DNA from: Lineus longissimus
Lineage: Eukaryota; Nemertea; Pilidiophora; Heteronemertea; Lineidae
NCBI RefSeq assembly: GCF_910592395.1
Contig: NC_088317.1
Location: 11,658,001-11,722,000, forward strand
DNA: 64,000 nucleotides
Direction: 5' to 3'
The position numbers were made by a program, and so were the translations under genes. Positions 42,746 to 55,800 of this stretch are shown here, one piece after another. Every line of letters begins with the position of its first letter. Position 1 is the stretch's first letter. Below the pieces are notes generated by a model. That model saw only the letters and a program-made list of their open reading frames with translations, had not been told where the DNA came from and ran no database searches.

Positions 42746-43957
42746 GTAGGCATAAGCAGAACAGTCACGTCTGTAAGTAATTTGTTTCTGATGGATGGCA
42801 TGGGTATTGTAAGTGCGCCTAGTAAAGGCTTGGTTAGTTTACGTTTTCAAATTTGGCGCGCTTCCTTGTCAGCGGATGAGGAAGCTGGTCTGGGCATGCG
42901 CAGTGCTTTTGCCATCTACGATTTGTCAGAAAGACTGTCGCTTCTCGATTTGTCAAAACTTATATAATATTAAAGCCCCCTAAAGTGGTAAGTTTATAAA
43001 AACTAGTCAAAACCAAAGATTATGATGCCCAGATTGCCTACAACTGGTCCAGTAAGGACGTCACTTGTTATTATGTCAAAAATCAACCCTTTTGTGCGGA
43101 CCCTCAGATTTGTTGGTAGAACGTGTTTTGGCGAGGTTCCGCCCTGTCCTTTCCCTTCTATAAAAGTGTTAATTACACACTTTACGGTCACTTGCATAGG
43201 CTCAAACTATTCTTGATGATCTATTGATCTTGTCTTGTAAGACCCTAGTTCGTAGGAGCGATGTTTTTGGCAAAAAATGTGTTTTTATCTGATAGGCCTC
43301 CATGTACTTATATGGGAAACCTCACACACCCACTTCACGCCCAAAGGTGCGCGGTCACGTGACCTGCCATGAGGTGTTATAAGATGGCGCCACCGTCTGG
43401 CCTACAGCATTTCAAATATTTGAATGTGTCTTCATAGGCACATCCTGTCACATCCTGTCTTACTAGTATGTAGATGCATGTTTGCATCATTTTCATAACG
43501 GCTACTCAGGGTTTAACCCTTTTATGGTCTGTATTCTTGTCTATGATGTTGTTCGAAACTTATGTTGTCTGCAACTCTTTGTCTTTGTAGATTCCACGAG
43601 TGGTATCGACTAATAAAAAGATTTAACGAATTACGTCGTAACTTCTACTCAGTACGGTCAGCACGGGGGCAAATCGAGGAGCGGCAGTTACAGGTATCAT
43701 TTACTATGCAATACTATTGAGGAAAATTTCATGCAGGGCCTAGGCCTACAGGATATTTTCTGAATTTCGCAAGCTAGGGTAGCCTAGTAGTATTGTTGTG
43801 ATGTCTTTATACTCTCATTGTATGAGCATAGACAAGTAACAATGTTTTGCTTTTGATGTAGGTGTCGCCCAGAAAAGTTGGCACTAATTGGTTGCGGAGG
43901 GATGTCACTATCTCAGACAGGACTCGTTCTGTTGTTTGCAAGCTATGGAATGACTAC

Positions 43958-44940
43958 CATGGGCGGTTATTTCCGCATAAATAGAGGTTGTCTCAAATAG
44001 ACATTTTATGTCGTGTTATGACTCGAATAGACATTTGGTGGCGCTCGTTTTAACGGAGACGTACCTGACATAAACATATTGTGTCGTATCTCAAATAGAC
44101 ATACACTTAAATAGACGTTTGGTTGCGCTCGTATCTCAAATAAAAACATATATTGCCGCGTTTTCAGCTTTTCGTAAATAACTCAAATAGACGTTTGGTG
44201 TCGCTTTTCCGCAAAAATGGAAGTTCCCCAAATATACCTTGTGTGGCATTGGCGTGCGGCAATTCTGGAGCAAGTTTGGAATTGGTTTATCTGCCACGAC
44301 GATATTATTGTTATTGCTCTAAGCAGTGCACATGGCTATTTGCGCGCGTATCTAAGGAAAATCGAGACTTAATACCATTTCATTTTAATTGTAATTGGAT
44401 TGTCAGTGTATTTAGCTATGGCAGAAGAAGAGAGAAACAAGTACATCAAATGTACATGCAATACATGCAATAGGGCCGCTGCTTACTGCAATGATAATGT
44501 CAATATTGCTGTTGCCGTTGTTACAATTGATTCCAGCACCACACAACGTCTATTTGGGGAACTTCCATTTTTGCGGAAAAGCGACACCAAACGTCTATTT
44601 GAGTTATTAACAAAAAGCTGAAAATATGACAATATATGTTTATTTGAGACACGAGCGCCACCAAACATATATTTGAGTGTATATCTATTTGAAAAGCGAC
44701 ACCAAACGTCTATTTGAGTTATTAACAAAAAGCTGAAAACACGACAATATATGTTTATTTGAGATACGAGCGCCACCAAACGTCTATTTGAGTGTATGTC
44801 TATTTGAGATACGACACAATATGTTTATTTCAGGTACGTCATCGTTAAAACGAGCGCCACCAAACGTCTATTCGAGTCATAACACAACATAAAATGTCTA
44901 TTTGAGACAACCTCTATTTATGCGGAAATAACCGCCCATA
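43958..44940. mobile_element. Foldback element, copy 2, inserted in an exon
   Basis: Same ends (ATGGGCGGTTATTTCCGC and GGAAATAACCGCCCATA) and same inverted arms as 23016-24057. GACTAC (43952-43957) and GAGTAC (44941-44946) form a 6-bp target duplication with one mismatch. The left arm is shorter than in copy 1 because it lacks the threefold 116-bp repeat. Confidence 0.85.
44418..44621 (+). CDS. 67-aa ORF of foldback copy 2
   Basis: Starts MAEEERNKYIKCTCNTCN like copy 1, has the same length (204 nt with stop) and about ten replacements. Conserved length across two diverged copies hints at a real or recently functional peptide, but overlap with the arm repeat alone could preserve it. Confidence 0.35.
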   Translation: MAEEERNKYIKCTCNTCNRAAAYCNDNVNIAVAVVTIDSSTTQRLFGELPFLRKSDTKRLFELLTKS

Positions 44941-45149
44941 GAGTACGATTCCATTATAGATGAAAGTAATCAGAGCGAAGTCGTCAGATTGAGGAACATG
45001 GTCGTTGACAAATCGGGGCAAGATACTTCCCTGCAAAATACTCTAGAGACCGAACTGGAGGTAAGTGAACATAGGCCCTATACTCAATGCTGTTTGCATC
45101 AACATTTCTGAAATTCGTTGTGCCCTGAGGGACCATAGCAAAGATGATG

Positions 45150-45412
45150 CTGAAATTCAACCATATGCTGTAGGAAAAAGATCATGTTGGCCCACTTATC
45201 TGTGCGGTGTTCCTGTCCCTAACGTGGAGGAAAATGTAGTCATCACCATACTTGCTAAGCATGATCGTGACCTGCTCGTCATGAAAACTGAAGGTGACAA
45301 CGCAGAAGAATTCACCATAAGGGACGGTATCTTTGTTCCAGTTTTGCTGGATTTCCCAGTCGAGGTTAATGTAAGCATTGATGGGAAGGTGATGACTGAA
45401 TTTCACGTGTAA
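45150..45412 (+). CDS. Candidate last exon of the unknown gene
   Basis: An open frame with CWPTYLCGVPVPNVEENVVI, LAKHDRDLLVMKTEGDNAEE and VSIDGKVMTEFHV and a stop at 45410-45412. Decayed tandem copies of the same coding segment follow at 45770-46160. No domain recognised. Its acceptor may be the GTAG at about 45173. Confidence 0.4.
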
Positions 45413-45422
45413 TTAAGCGAAG

Positions 45423-45718
45423 GTAAGAAACCGTTCTGGGAAATTTGAAGCTTGTTGACAAGTCTGCTTTGGATCCTAATTAGAAACCAAAAAACTGATG
45501 AAACATAACAATAATTGCTTACCACATCATCTAACCCTTGAATGATTGCCCCAACACGTGGCATAATGAGGTAAGAAACCGTTCTGGGAAATTTGAAGCT
45601 TGTAGACAAGTCTGCTTTGGATCCTAATTAGAAACCAAAAAACTGATGAAACATAACAATAATTGCTTACCACATCATCTAACCCTTGAATGATTGCCCC
45701 AACACGTGGCATAATGTA
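45423..45718 (+). repeat. 148-bp tandem duplication, two copies
   Basis: 45423-45570 and 45571-45718 are nearly identical, each starting GTAAGAAACCGTTCTGGGAA and ending ACACGTGGCATAATG. The unit begins with a splice-donor-like GTAAGA, so each copy would carry a donor. Confidence 0.9.
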
Positions 45719-45769
45719 CAGTTTTTGTCCTTTTGAAAATAATTTACAATTGTGTATATTTCAGGATGT

Positions 45770-46160
45770 GAAGGTGTCAAGGTGAAGGTGTCGAGAAGAC
45801 AACCAGGACGCCCGAGTGGAGGAAAATGTAATTATCAGCATACTTCCTAAAGATGATTGTGACTGCTCGTCATGAAGAAAGGTGAACCTGACAATGCAGA
45901 AGAATTCGCCATCTAGGTGTCGCTATTCCGGATTTGCTGAATTTTCTTTCTGGATGTGCCTAACGTGGATGAAAATGTAATTATCGCCATACTTGCTAAA
46001 GATGCTCATGATCTGCTTGTCATGAAAGGTGAAGGTGACAGAATTTGCCATCAAGGATGGTGTCGTTGTTCGAGATTTGCTGAATTTTCTTAGAGGATGT
46101 GCCTATTGATGTGCCTATTGTGAATTATCGCTATACTTGCTAATTAACATGATCGTGATC
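45770..46160 (+). pseudogene. Decayed tandem copies of the 45.2-kb exon
   Basis: GAAAATGTAATTATC..CCATACTT and GATCTGCT(T/C)GTCATGAA recur at about 45820-45880 and 45960-46030, with a remnant near 46125-46165. They correspond to ENVVITILAKHDRDLLVMK of the intact exon but with stops and deletions. Successive local duplication of one exon is inferred. Confidence 0.7.
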
Positions 46161-46165
46161 TGCTC

Positions 46166-48469
46166 ATTTGCAACATTTGTATCGGGTAGTAGACCCTTGG
46201 CCACCAAATAATTGTTTACTGGTACTGATGTTTTTAGAATAAAAGTTTTAAATCTAATTTTTACTTCTGTATACTGTTTTGATGAAGTTACTGTAAACCC
46301 GTTAATTTTTGCGAGCCCAGTCTTGCATGGAAAAAAAAGAGAGAAAATTATATAGGCACGAAAGTTTATTCTGTAATGCATTTTGAATTAGATGTCCTTG
46401 ATAAACGTGAACTTTTATGGACTGGAGGGTGAAGAGTTTTAAATTGGAAAGTATTAGGGTTGCAAAAATAACGGCATTTACAGTAATCTGCCATGATATT
46501 GATGTAAATGTACATGTGTGTCATAGTCTAGCACTGCCAGTCTTGTCACATCCACAGGAGACTGGGGCACGCTAGACATGGATCTTGAGGGCTAATCTCA
46601 GCATATTTGACTGTTCATCCTTACAAGTGATGGTGAAATACATGTAGGTACAAGTACATGTAAACTTATTTTGGTCACTTCCTACTGAACTCTATACCCC
46701 ACTTCAGTTAAAGGAGGTTTCCCTCGAGCAGAATTCTTTGTTTTGACAATCAACAGAAAATGGTAGCATAAGCTAATTGTACAGATGATCACCATGGCAT
46801 CCATCTAAAACCCTCCATTGACAAACTCCATCAATTCCATATGGATCCAACTATTGCTACCTGTACACCAAGGGTGTACCGACATTAAATTGAAGGGAGT
46901 CCTCCTTTAAGATTTGTGTAGAACTGGAAAGATTCAGCCCACTTCAGTCATGCTGTGCACATTGTGGGCATCAAATTCTATAGGGTTGACATCTTCTGGT
47001 GGCTTGAAGAACTAGGCACAAGTCCAGATGTAGAAATTACATAATTGTGTATGCCAATTGTGTACGGAGTGACTGAAAAATGCCAAAATTCTCCAAAACT
47101 GAAAGTGCCGATTTCAAGGGGAAGCTGTGTTAATGTTATTCTTCATGAGGTTAGGGTTAAGCTTTATAACCCTAGTGATGGAAAGACTTGGAAATGATAA
47201 CTTCCTGGACCATAATCACTACTATAATGGACATAGAGCTGAAATAGTTTGTCACACATCTCCTCCGTCAGTTCTGATCGGATGACCTCGAAACTTTTCC
47301 AGAAAGTCGTGGTTGATATGGAGATGGACCTCACCGGGTTAAATAGGTAAAATTTGCAGCGATCTCGGAGAAATAGCATTCTTTGTTCTCTCTATATATG
47401 CGCATACTCCTTAACATAAGGGGCCATTTCAGCAGGTCTGATTTGCATATGGGGCCATCTATTAAATCAAAAGTGTGGGATTATACAAAAATGAGCCGGG
47501 AAAGTATTAGGGCCACTATATGTTTAAAGCATTCATCCATTTCCGCAATTTCCCCCCTTTATTTTGGTCGTACTCTTTCACCTTACGTTGTTAATTGCTC
47601 TTGATTTTTCTAAGTACGGTATGGGAATTCATCACTTGATATAGTCACATAATAACAAAACCGCCTCACCCGACCCAAGCACTGGGCGCAAAGTAGCGCA
47701 CAGCTCCCTATATGACTACCCGGGGCAAATATAAAATATAATATAAAATCCCGATTAACATAAAAACATAAAAACAGGCTAACCACTGCAGATTAACAAG
47801 TTAGTGAGTGTTCCGGAACGAGTGGAGTCTGTGCGGAGGGTGTCGAAAAAACCCTAGGGGAACTACTTCCTCCGTCTGGTGCTGCCACCAACTAAGCTCG
47901 CGGCATTTGTTGCACTAAGTTCGTAACACGCCATTGTCTCTTCACAATTCGCGAAATAGTTCGTCAAAATAAGTCGAGACCACTTTGAAAAGTGGGAGTT
48001 AGATTTTTCCGGTTGTTTTTGCCAAAAACACGTAAAGTGTAAGTAATTTGGACGAAAATCATCCCCCCAAATCATCATGTCCGATTTGTAAACACTTGGG
48101 TCGGCGCAGAGTGCTCCACATCACACATCGACCTATTTTACGCATATCAAAATCAAGACAACATCACAACCCCCAGACATAGCATTTCATTTCTCCCAAA
48201 TTGTCCCGACCCAAGAGTAAGCCAACACCCTTAAACAACCCGCGCCACGGGTATTATGCTTAACCCTAATGGCTGCATTAGACCATTGGACCCTTCGATT
48301 TAAAATGAATATAATTAGTCGACACTCATTTTGGGATTTCACCCCATACATATAAAAACACCCCAAAGCATAAAAATATTTGGGTAAATGTGACCGAATG
48401 GGTTAAGGATAATTGAGTATTGGGGGAAATGATCAAGGTACTTTCACCAAATACTATTGGACATGGGAG
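46166..48469. other. No gene recognised in 2.3 kb
   Basis: Mixed AT-rich and ACATGTA-rich sequence. No open frame longer than about 90 codons and none with a domain. Some tandem ATAAAATATAATATAAAAT at 47730. Confidence 0.5.
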
Positions 48470-49014
48470 ATGCGTCATGTCAAGGAAATTTGCGCCATTT
48501 GACCTCAGTGACCTTGAAAAGAACGCAATATCGACCTTAACTTTTGTCAAAACGTACAAATGCCTAATAGGTGTCTTCATACCACATTTGAAGACTGTAC
48601 AACAAACAATGACAAAACGTGCCACTATCGGTGAAATTTGAGAGTTTGACCTCTGTGACCTTGAAAAGTAGGTCAAATCAAAAACCCATATGATATGTGA
48701 TGTATCCTTGCTAGGGTTACCAACCATAATTTTTTTCGCAAAAACAAATCAGTAATAAACGAGTTATCGCATTTTTTAAGTTTTTGGTTTTAGCCCCCTG
48801 GTGGCCAGGTGAAGAATCAGACCGGACCGAAATTGGCTGTCAGAGGTCATGTGACCTAGGTCATAATATGTACAAAGTTTCAAGTTCATAGCACAAGCGG
48901 TTAAGAAACGTGCCACACAGGATACGGACGACGACGACGGACGACGACAACGGACGACCACGACGACGGCGGACACAGGGCTATCGTATAGACTCCTTAA
49001 CGGTGAGCCAAAAA
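48470..49014 (+). repeat. R1 dispersed repeat, copy 3 (right-hand part)
   Basis: Contains TTTGACCTCAGTGACCTTGA, AGGTCAAATCAAAAACCCAT, AGCCCCCTGGTGGCCAGGTG, a GACGACGG-rich tract and the right end TAACGGTGAGCCAAAAA. It corresponds to the last two sub-repeats of copies 1 and 2 and is more diverged. The left part is missing. Confidence 0.8.
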
Positions 49015-50204
49015 TGTGTAGTTTGAATCCATGTGGTGTTGTTGGCTGTCATTGACTGAAGTTTATAGTTCAGTTGGGTGTCCCATTTTAGGGATTTCAA
49101 TCATTTCAGTCTGAAATTCAGGTAGGAAATTTGGGGGAGGAGTTGTAAGGTCTAATCCTTGGTAGCGTTCCTTCCATGGGGGGAGGGGGTCATTTTGAAA
49201 ATGTGGAAGAGGCATGCTCAGTTTTAAAAAGTAAATGGTGTGGCAGTGGAGGGAGGTTTTATACAGACTGTATAAAACCTCTCTGGGAAGTCTAACTTGA
49301 GACTGTGTCAGACTGTGACTGTGTCAATGGATGTTCAAACATGAAATGGTCACATTCAGACATTAAGACATGTTCTGATTATGGGGCCATCCACTTAGTA
49401 TGTAAGCACTGAGAGGGTGTATGAATTTGGGCCTCTAAAGTGTACTCCTGTACATTTTTGTAATAAAATTGTGTATGGGGAGGGGGGGGGTCTAAAAATC
49501 CTAATTTTGATGTGTACATACCAAATGATGGTTGCTATGCCATCTGTAATTAAAGCTGAACTTAAGGAACAAAAACAGCAGATGTGATAGAGTACCATAA
49601 TTTGTGGCGGCATTTCATTTAACGGATTGAAAGGACTCGAAAGTCACTGGTATGTATCAATCTATGAAATTTCATTAAAATCGGGGTTGTCTGATTCTTC
49701 AATGTATTAGATCAAGTAAAATCTTGAACTTGTCACCTGCGACTATAGATAGGACATGCATATTGTGAATCTGATTTAAATAGTTTGGAGAGAAAAAATA
49801 AAACAAGAAAAAACAAAAGTAACTAAAGAACTAGAGCTGGCTACTGCCAGCGAACTCTCTGCCGAATTAATATCTGGGGGTACCTGCTATGTTGACAGGA
49901 AGTTTTTGGGGCATGGTTTTGAGGGAGGTACGTGCACTTATGTACATTTGGGATAGGTGATGACCACAAAATGAGTCTAAGATGAAGATGTTTATCGAAA
50001 ATGTCTATCGAAAATAGTCCGGCTGGCACTCAGTGCTGCAACGATTTAGCAGGTCACAAAAATCTAGTTTTCTGGGCGGGCGAAAGTACAATATCCGAAC
50101 AAAACACAACATATAAAGGCTATTTTATTAAAAGCACAGTCTAGGCATAAAGAATATTTTGTACAGACTATTTTCATGCGAAATGTTCCGAGTATCGCGG
50201 ACAT
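49015..50204. other. No gene seen
   Basis: Intergenic sequence with a G-rich run at 49476-49490. Nothing else can be supported. Confidence 0.45.
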
Positions 50205-50872
50205 TAGAGAGGTTGCGAACCGTCCCCACTCCCACTCCCACTCCGAGTTCAACTCGAGTCGTTCTCGGAACTCGTGACGTCGAAAAGTAGGTTGCGCGCA
50301 CCAACGGGAACCGAGTTGGGAGACGTCATTCAGCCAGCCTGCGAGTCACACGGCCAAACTGGAAATCAAACAAATCAACGACGTATGAGAAAAAAAGTAA
50401 ATAAAGCAGACGAAATATTCTACAATTTTGGTGATTTACAGCTAGTAAAAAGTCGTTTCCTCTGTAGCATGTGCGTATTTCTATTGTAAAACTACGAATT
50501 ACTTCAGTCCTAAGTAATGTACATGTGTACAAGTACACGCACAGTCAGTACACGGCCGTTCTACACAATTTTGAACACTTCAAAAACAACAAGTTTTCTA
50601 CGTCTTTTACACAAAAAATCTTGTTACAACTTAGGTGACGTGCTAGAACAGTGTGTAAGGGATATTGCTTCTTCATTGTCACTTGATTTAGATGTCTAAA
50701 AGCTAAGATAATGCAAGTGGGAGAACACTTACGAGTTCGCGGTCTCAAACTCCTAAACCGTCCGAGTTCATGGAGCAAGACGGGGAAATCTCTCGTGAAG
50801 TGATGACGTAATACGCCAAAACGGAATCACCTCGGAGTAGGAGTGGGAGTGGGGACGGTCCGCAACCTCTCT
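50205..50872. mobile_element. MITE with 41-bp terminal inverted repeats rich in CCCACT
   Basis: Left AGAGAGGTTGCGAACCGTCC and following (50205-50245) matches the inverse of 50832-50872 with few differences. Both arms include (CCCACT)n and CTCCGAG. Length is 668 bp. No clear target duplication and no gene. Confidence 0.8.
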
Positions 50873-52224
50873 CCTACGAACTGGCGCTACACAAGATAAC
50901 TGGGTTGTTTCACCCATGCTTTTTTGCCCTATTTTGGTAACATTCGTACACCATTGGTCGTTACATCAATTCATCTTCATTTTACCAACTTTACGGCATA
51001 TTCCTTGGGCATATTCAACCAAACCTGCATTGCTAAACAATAAATCTACTAAGGGCGAAACAACCACGCTGCAACGGCATTAGAGCGAAACTAAATCGCT
51101 GAGGGCGAAACGACCACGCTACAACGGCATGAGGCCGAAACGATCGTGAAGCATGTACATGTGCGAAACTAAAATTAGCATTTTTTAATTACTACGCGGT
51201 ACGAAGATTTATATTCAGATTTTTATTTTTCGAAAGTCCGTAAATTCTGGGTAACACAGATGGACGCCGATTCAGAGTTATTAATATTCAGCATGCAATA
51301 CAGTTAATAAATACGCCAGTGGAACTTGTGAAGTGAACACTCTGGGGAACTACATGATGGAGGTGCGCTGTTCGGTCCGGCACAATGTTTACGACTTCAC
51401 AGACTAACAGACGTCATTCTGTACCACCATATAAACTCTCTGCTATACGCAGAGAGTTAACAAAAATGGCTGTTATACCAATGAAATTTGTCAACACGTT
51501 TGTATCAGGGGGCAAATGGGTACATACGCCTGAATACACACCTTCCACTCGGGGACACACCGCCTAACGGGGACGTCCCCAGTTGGAATCTCATTCAATT
51601 CAGGAAAGAGAGGACGCAAGGGTTCCCGAAATTATGATTTTGGATTAATCGGAGCAAGTCCGCATACCGCTGGTCCGTACGGATGAACTAGTTTCCACTT
51701 AAGACACCACGTGGCATATCATATTTTCGCCTGCACACACGATGTCCGCAGACATGTCATTGCATACGGATGACGTCGATCACGTCATGCACGTCATGTC
51801 ATGCAGTGCACGTTGGCGTTGCGCGAATATTTCGAGTGCAGCGTCAAAGCCAAGGGCGGACACAGAATTTTTCAGGTCTTGAAGCCTGGTGTTTATCTAT
51901 TGATATGATTAAGCTTGGCCTAAGCTTTTTAAGCCTGACGTATTCCAAGAGAGGCAATTTTAGGCCAACATCGACAATGTTTTACACGATAGGCCTAGTG
52001 CATCAGCATGCACAGCATGCATGCCATGACTGCCCAGGCCAAGGCACTGGAAAAGGCCATGTCGATAGACTCTTTCGTAGAAGGCCCTGACCACACTCCT
52101 CGCATGCGTGGAGAGTGCCCTGAACAATACAAGTAGGATTAAAAATTTAATGTTGCAGAAAAACGGGAAAAAGTCACATTTGCATCCATTTTTTTCACAA
52201 TCCAAATGCCTATTTCGTTTTTAT
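50873..52224. other. Intergenic with a short tandem repeat at 51051-51150
   Basis: GGGCGAAACAACCACGCTGC and ACGGCAT occur about 2.3 times with a period near 60 bp. Small frames show no domain. The last stretch is the left flank of the BEL/Pao insertion. Confidence 0.45.
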
Positions 52225-52229
52225 ATCGG

Positions 52230-52671
52230 TGTAGCCGTCAAGGCCAGAAAAGTTCACACGACCCGTAATTCCTTTTTAATGTTCGGTAAACTGTAAGAAA
52301 ACCATTTATTTGTTAATCATTAACAGGTATAATGTACAGGTATTGGCTAAGAAAAAACTGAACAGAATATAATTTGAGAAATACAAGTTTAAATAACTCA
52401 CCAATTCGTGGCTAGTTTACTGGGTAAAAAATACACCGCTCCAAGGGCATGGCAGAAGACTAACTAAAACAGGTTCCCTCAAGTGCACCCACAGCTCAGG
52501 CCCAGGTTAATTATATAAGCTATCTCATTAGGCCTACTATTATTACAGCAAGTCAGAAACTCCACAAGGGCCTGAGCCATAACTGCAACAAAAGGGGACC
52601 AAATGTAAAATATAAAAAAGGTAACTTAAAGAAAAAGTAATTTGAATAAAAATTGAATGAAAACCTTCACA
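52230..52671 (-). repeat. 3' LTR of the BEL/Pao element
   Basis: 442 bp, TG...CA on the plus strand, by eye identical to 58493-58934. A polypurine tract lies immediately inside it. Confidence 0.92.
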
Positions 52672-52892
52672 GCCACCCCCCTGACAGCGTTGTCTGACAA
52701 CGGTGTCTGAACAACTCCAAACGTTAAGTACTTCAAACTTATATACATACCGGTATTAAACTATATACAACACGTGTTTATCATATGATTACTGTTTGAC
52801 ATTCTATAATTCAAACAATATTATCCTGTTCTACCAATCAAACTATCATTTAGAACAGTGTTACATGTAACACCAACATTTGATGAAACTTT

Positions 52893-55800
52893 CTAAATCT
52901 TTGTCTTCGCTTGTTCAAGGAGACATAGCCTTGCTACAGGTCGCATCAAAATTCCATCTTTTGTTTTCACTTTCACAACTCTAACTCGTCCATCTGCGCT
53001 AGGACAGATTTCAACAACTCTGGCAAGGGGCCAATTTCCACGAGGTTCATTATTGTCATTTAGCATAACTACATCGTCAACACTGAGGTTGGGAACATCA
53101 TCAGTCCACTTTGGAGTAATAGTCAATGTAGGCAGGTATTCTTTTTTCCAACGACGCCAAAAATGGTCTAAGAGAACTTGTGTTTGGCGCCATCTTTTTC
53201 TACTACACATATCTGAATCTGAGGACTCCACAATTTGTGAAGTGTTGTTTGGAATGCCAAGTAAGAAGTGAGCAGGAGTTAAGGGTTCCAAATCATCAGG
53301 ACTAGAACTAACATGAGTCAAGGGACGGCTATTCAAAATAGCCTCAACTTCACAAAGAAACGTGTGGAGGGTATCTTCAAAGACACAGTGATTTGTCAGG
53401 ACAGCATCAAGCGAACGCTTGACTGAGCGTACTAATCGCTCCCATACGCCACCCATATGTGGCGCCTTTGGTGGAATGAAATGCCACTCAATACTTCTTT
53501 CAGCGAGACTCTTGTGGACTTTGTCCGAATCAATACTAGCTATTGCCTCCTTAAGCTCCCTGTTTGCTCCCACGAAGTTTGTACCGTTGTCGCTATAGAT
53601 ATGCCTCGGTGAGCCACGACGAGCGATGAACCTTCTAAGTGCTAAAATGAATGCATCAGCATTCAGTGAGGATGCTAATTCTAGGTGGACAGCACGAACT
53701 GACAAACTAGTGAGGAGACAAACCCAACGTTTCTCTCGACCACGGCTCCGCTTCACCATGATTGGTCCAAAGTAATCACAACCTCTATTATACCAGACAG
53801 AATTCATTTCAAAGCGAGCCAACGGAAGCTGAGCCATCTTTGGAACCCTAGATATTATGCGACGCCTATGACAGATGCGACAAGCCTGAGTTACACTTTT
53901 CACACGCGCACGAGCGCGCGTGATCCAGTATGTTTGGCGTAACCTAGCAATAGTGAGCTCAGCGCCTGCGTGATTTACGCCAATGTGTATTTTCAGAATC
54001 AACAAAGTGGCTATTGGATGCTTGCCAGGGACAATGATTTGATGCTTACTTTCATATGGAAAGGGAGCATTGGTCAAGCGACCACCGATCCTCAGAACAC
54101 CATCAACCATTACCGGAGTCAGTGATTTCAACGAACTGTCACGTGGTAATTCTTTACCCGTGGAGAGTGCCGAAATTTCATTCTCATAGTATTCGGACTG
54201 TGCACATTTGATCCAATAAGTTGTCGCTGCCTCTAGTTCAGAAACTACCAAATTACCACTGCGACGAACTTGGTTTCTCAAATTATGACAAAAGCGCATG
54301 CACCAAGCAGTCACACGCAACAATCGAGGCAAGTTTGAGAAGCTGGATACATCAGCAAGAGGAGTCTCGTGAACAACCAGAGCGACAGAGACTTGCTTCA
54401 ATTCACTGTCATTCGATTCCAACACGGGAACATACAGCTGTTCCGGCCACTCATTTAACCAAAGAAACTCTGGACCACGAAACCAACGGTGATCAACACT
54501 CAAGTGATGCAACTGAAGACCTCTTGAACAATCATCAGCTGGGTTCAAGACACCCGGTACAAACCGCCATTGAGTTTTTTCTGATTTGGATCTTATCTCA
54601 GACACGCGGTTTGCAACAAATGTCCTGAGCCTTTTGGATTCACTGTAAATGTATTGAAGCACAATTAATGAATCTGTCCAAAGGAACGAACTTCTGATAT
54701 CAAGATCCAGCTCTCTCAGAACAGTTTCATGCAACCTCACAGCCAACACAGCACCTTGGAGTTCAAGACGTGGCAACGTAAGACATCGGTCCTTCAGAGG
54801 AGCAACCTTAGTTTTTGACATGACAAGAGATCCGTACAATTCACCACTTTCTGATGATACAAACAAGTATGAGCAGGCCGCGAACGCAGACTCAGACGCA
54901 TCACAGAAGGTATGCAACACAAACGTTTCCGGTACAAACTCACATGGCCAGTAACATCGAGGGATATGAAGACCCGGGAGCTCACTTAGCTCTTCACACC
55001 ATCGGGTCCAATCACTGGAGTCCGCATCACTTACAATGTCATCCCAACCGTAACCTTTCTCCCAGAGACTCTTCATTATCAACTTTGCCCTGAGAACGAA
55101 CGGTGACAACAAGCCCAAAGGGTCAAATACGGAACTGATTTTGCTCATGATTCCTCGTTTGGTGCAGACATTTTGAATCACAATTGACTCGAAGCAAAAC
55201 ACATCCGATTTCATATCACAATTGATACCAAGTGTTCTGCGAGAGTGCGTACCATCCAGGTTCAAATCTACAACCGTTGAGATTCCCAGGCTATCATCCA
55301 GATCTTTCAAAGCGCTCAAAATTTCTGGACAATTTGAAGCCCAAGCTGTCAATTTGAAACCACCTGAAGCAGTGATCTTAATTAGCTCCACAACAAGATC
55401 AATAGCTTCTTCAATTGTACACTTGTACAAAGCTTTCAGCATGTCATCAACATAGAAGTTGTGCAACACAGTATCAATCACCAAGGGACTAAACTTATCG
55501 ATGTGGTCCAACGCACAGCGGCGCAAGCAGTAATTGGCGCAGCATGGAGATGATTTTGCACCGAATATGTGCACGACCATTTGGTATACATCAGGAGGAT
55601 CATCACTTTCTAAGTCATCTTTCCAAAGAAACCTGAGAGCATCCCTGTCATCTTTGGGAACCAAGACCATGTGAAACATACTTTCTACATCGGCGGAGAT
55701 TGCTATGGGACTACATCTAAATCTCATCAAAATTCCGATCAAATTATTTAGCAGATCAGGACCCACTAACAAGTGATCGTTCAAACTAGAACCTGCATAC

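Larger units (their letters stand above)
43591..45060 (+). pseudogene. Two exons of an unrecognised gene; second exon interrupted by a foldback element
   Basis: Exon 43591-43693 encodes FHEWYRLIKRFNELRRNFYS and ends in phase 0. The next exon, 43862-45060, encodes VSPRKVGTNWLRRDVTISD and RSVVCKLWN, then after the inserted element EYDSIIDESNQSEVVRLRN. Removing the element and one target duplication leaves 210 in-frame nucleotides, and GTAAGT follows 45060. The sequence is basic and alpha-helical in look; I do not recognise the family. It may be host or transposon derived. Confidence 0.5.

Noticed and set aside
51770-52090. 106-codon plus-strand frame before the BEL/Pao element
   Set aside because: No domain, low-complexity CATGCA content, and no splice or start support.
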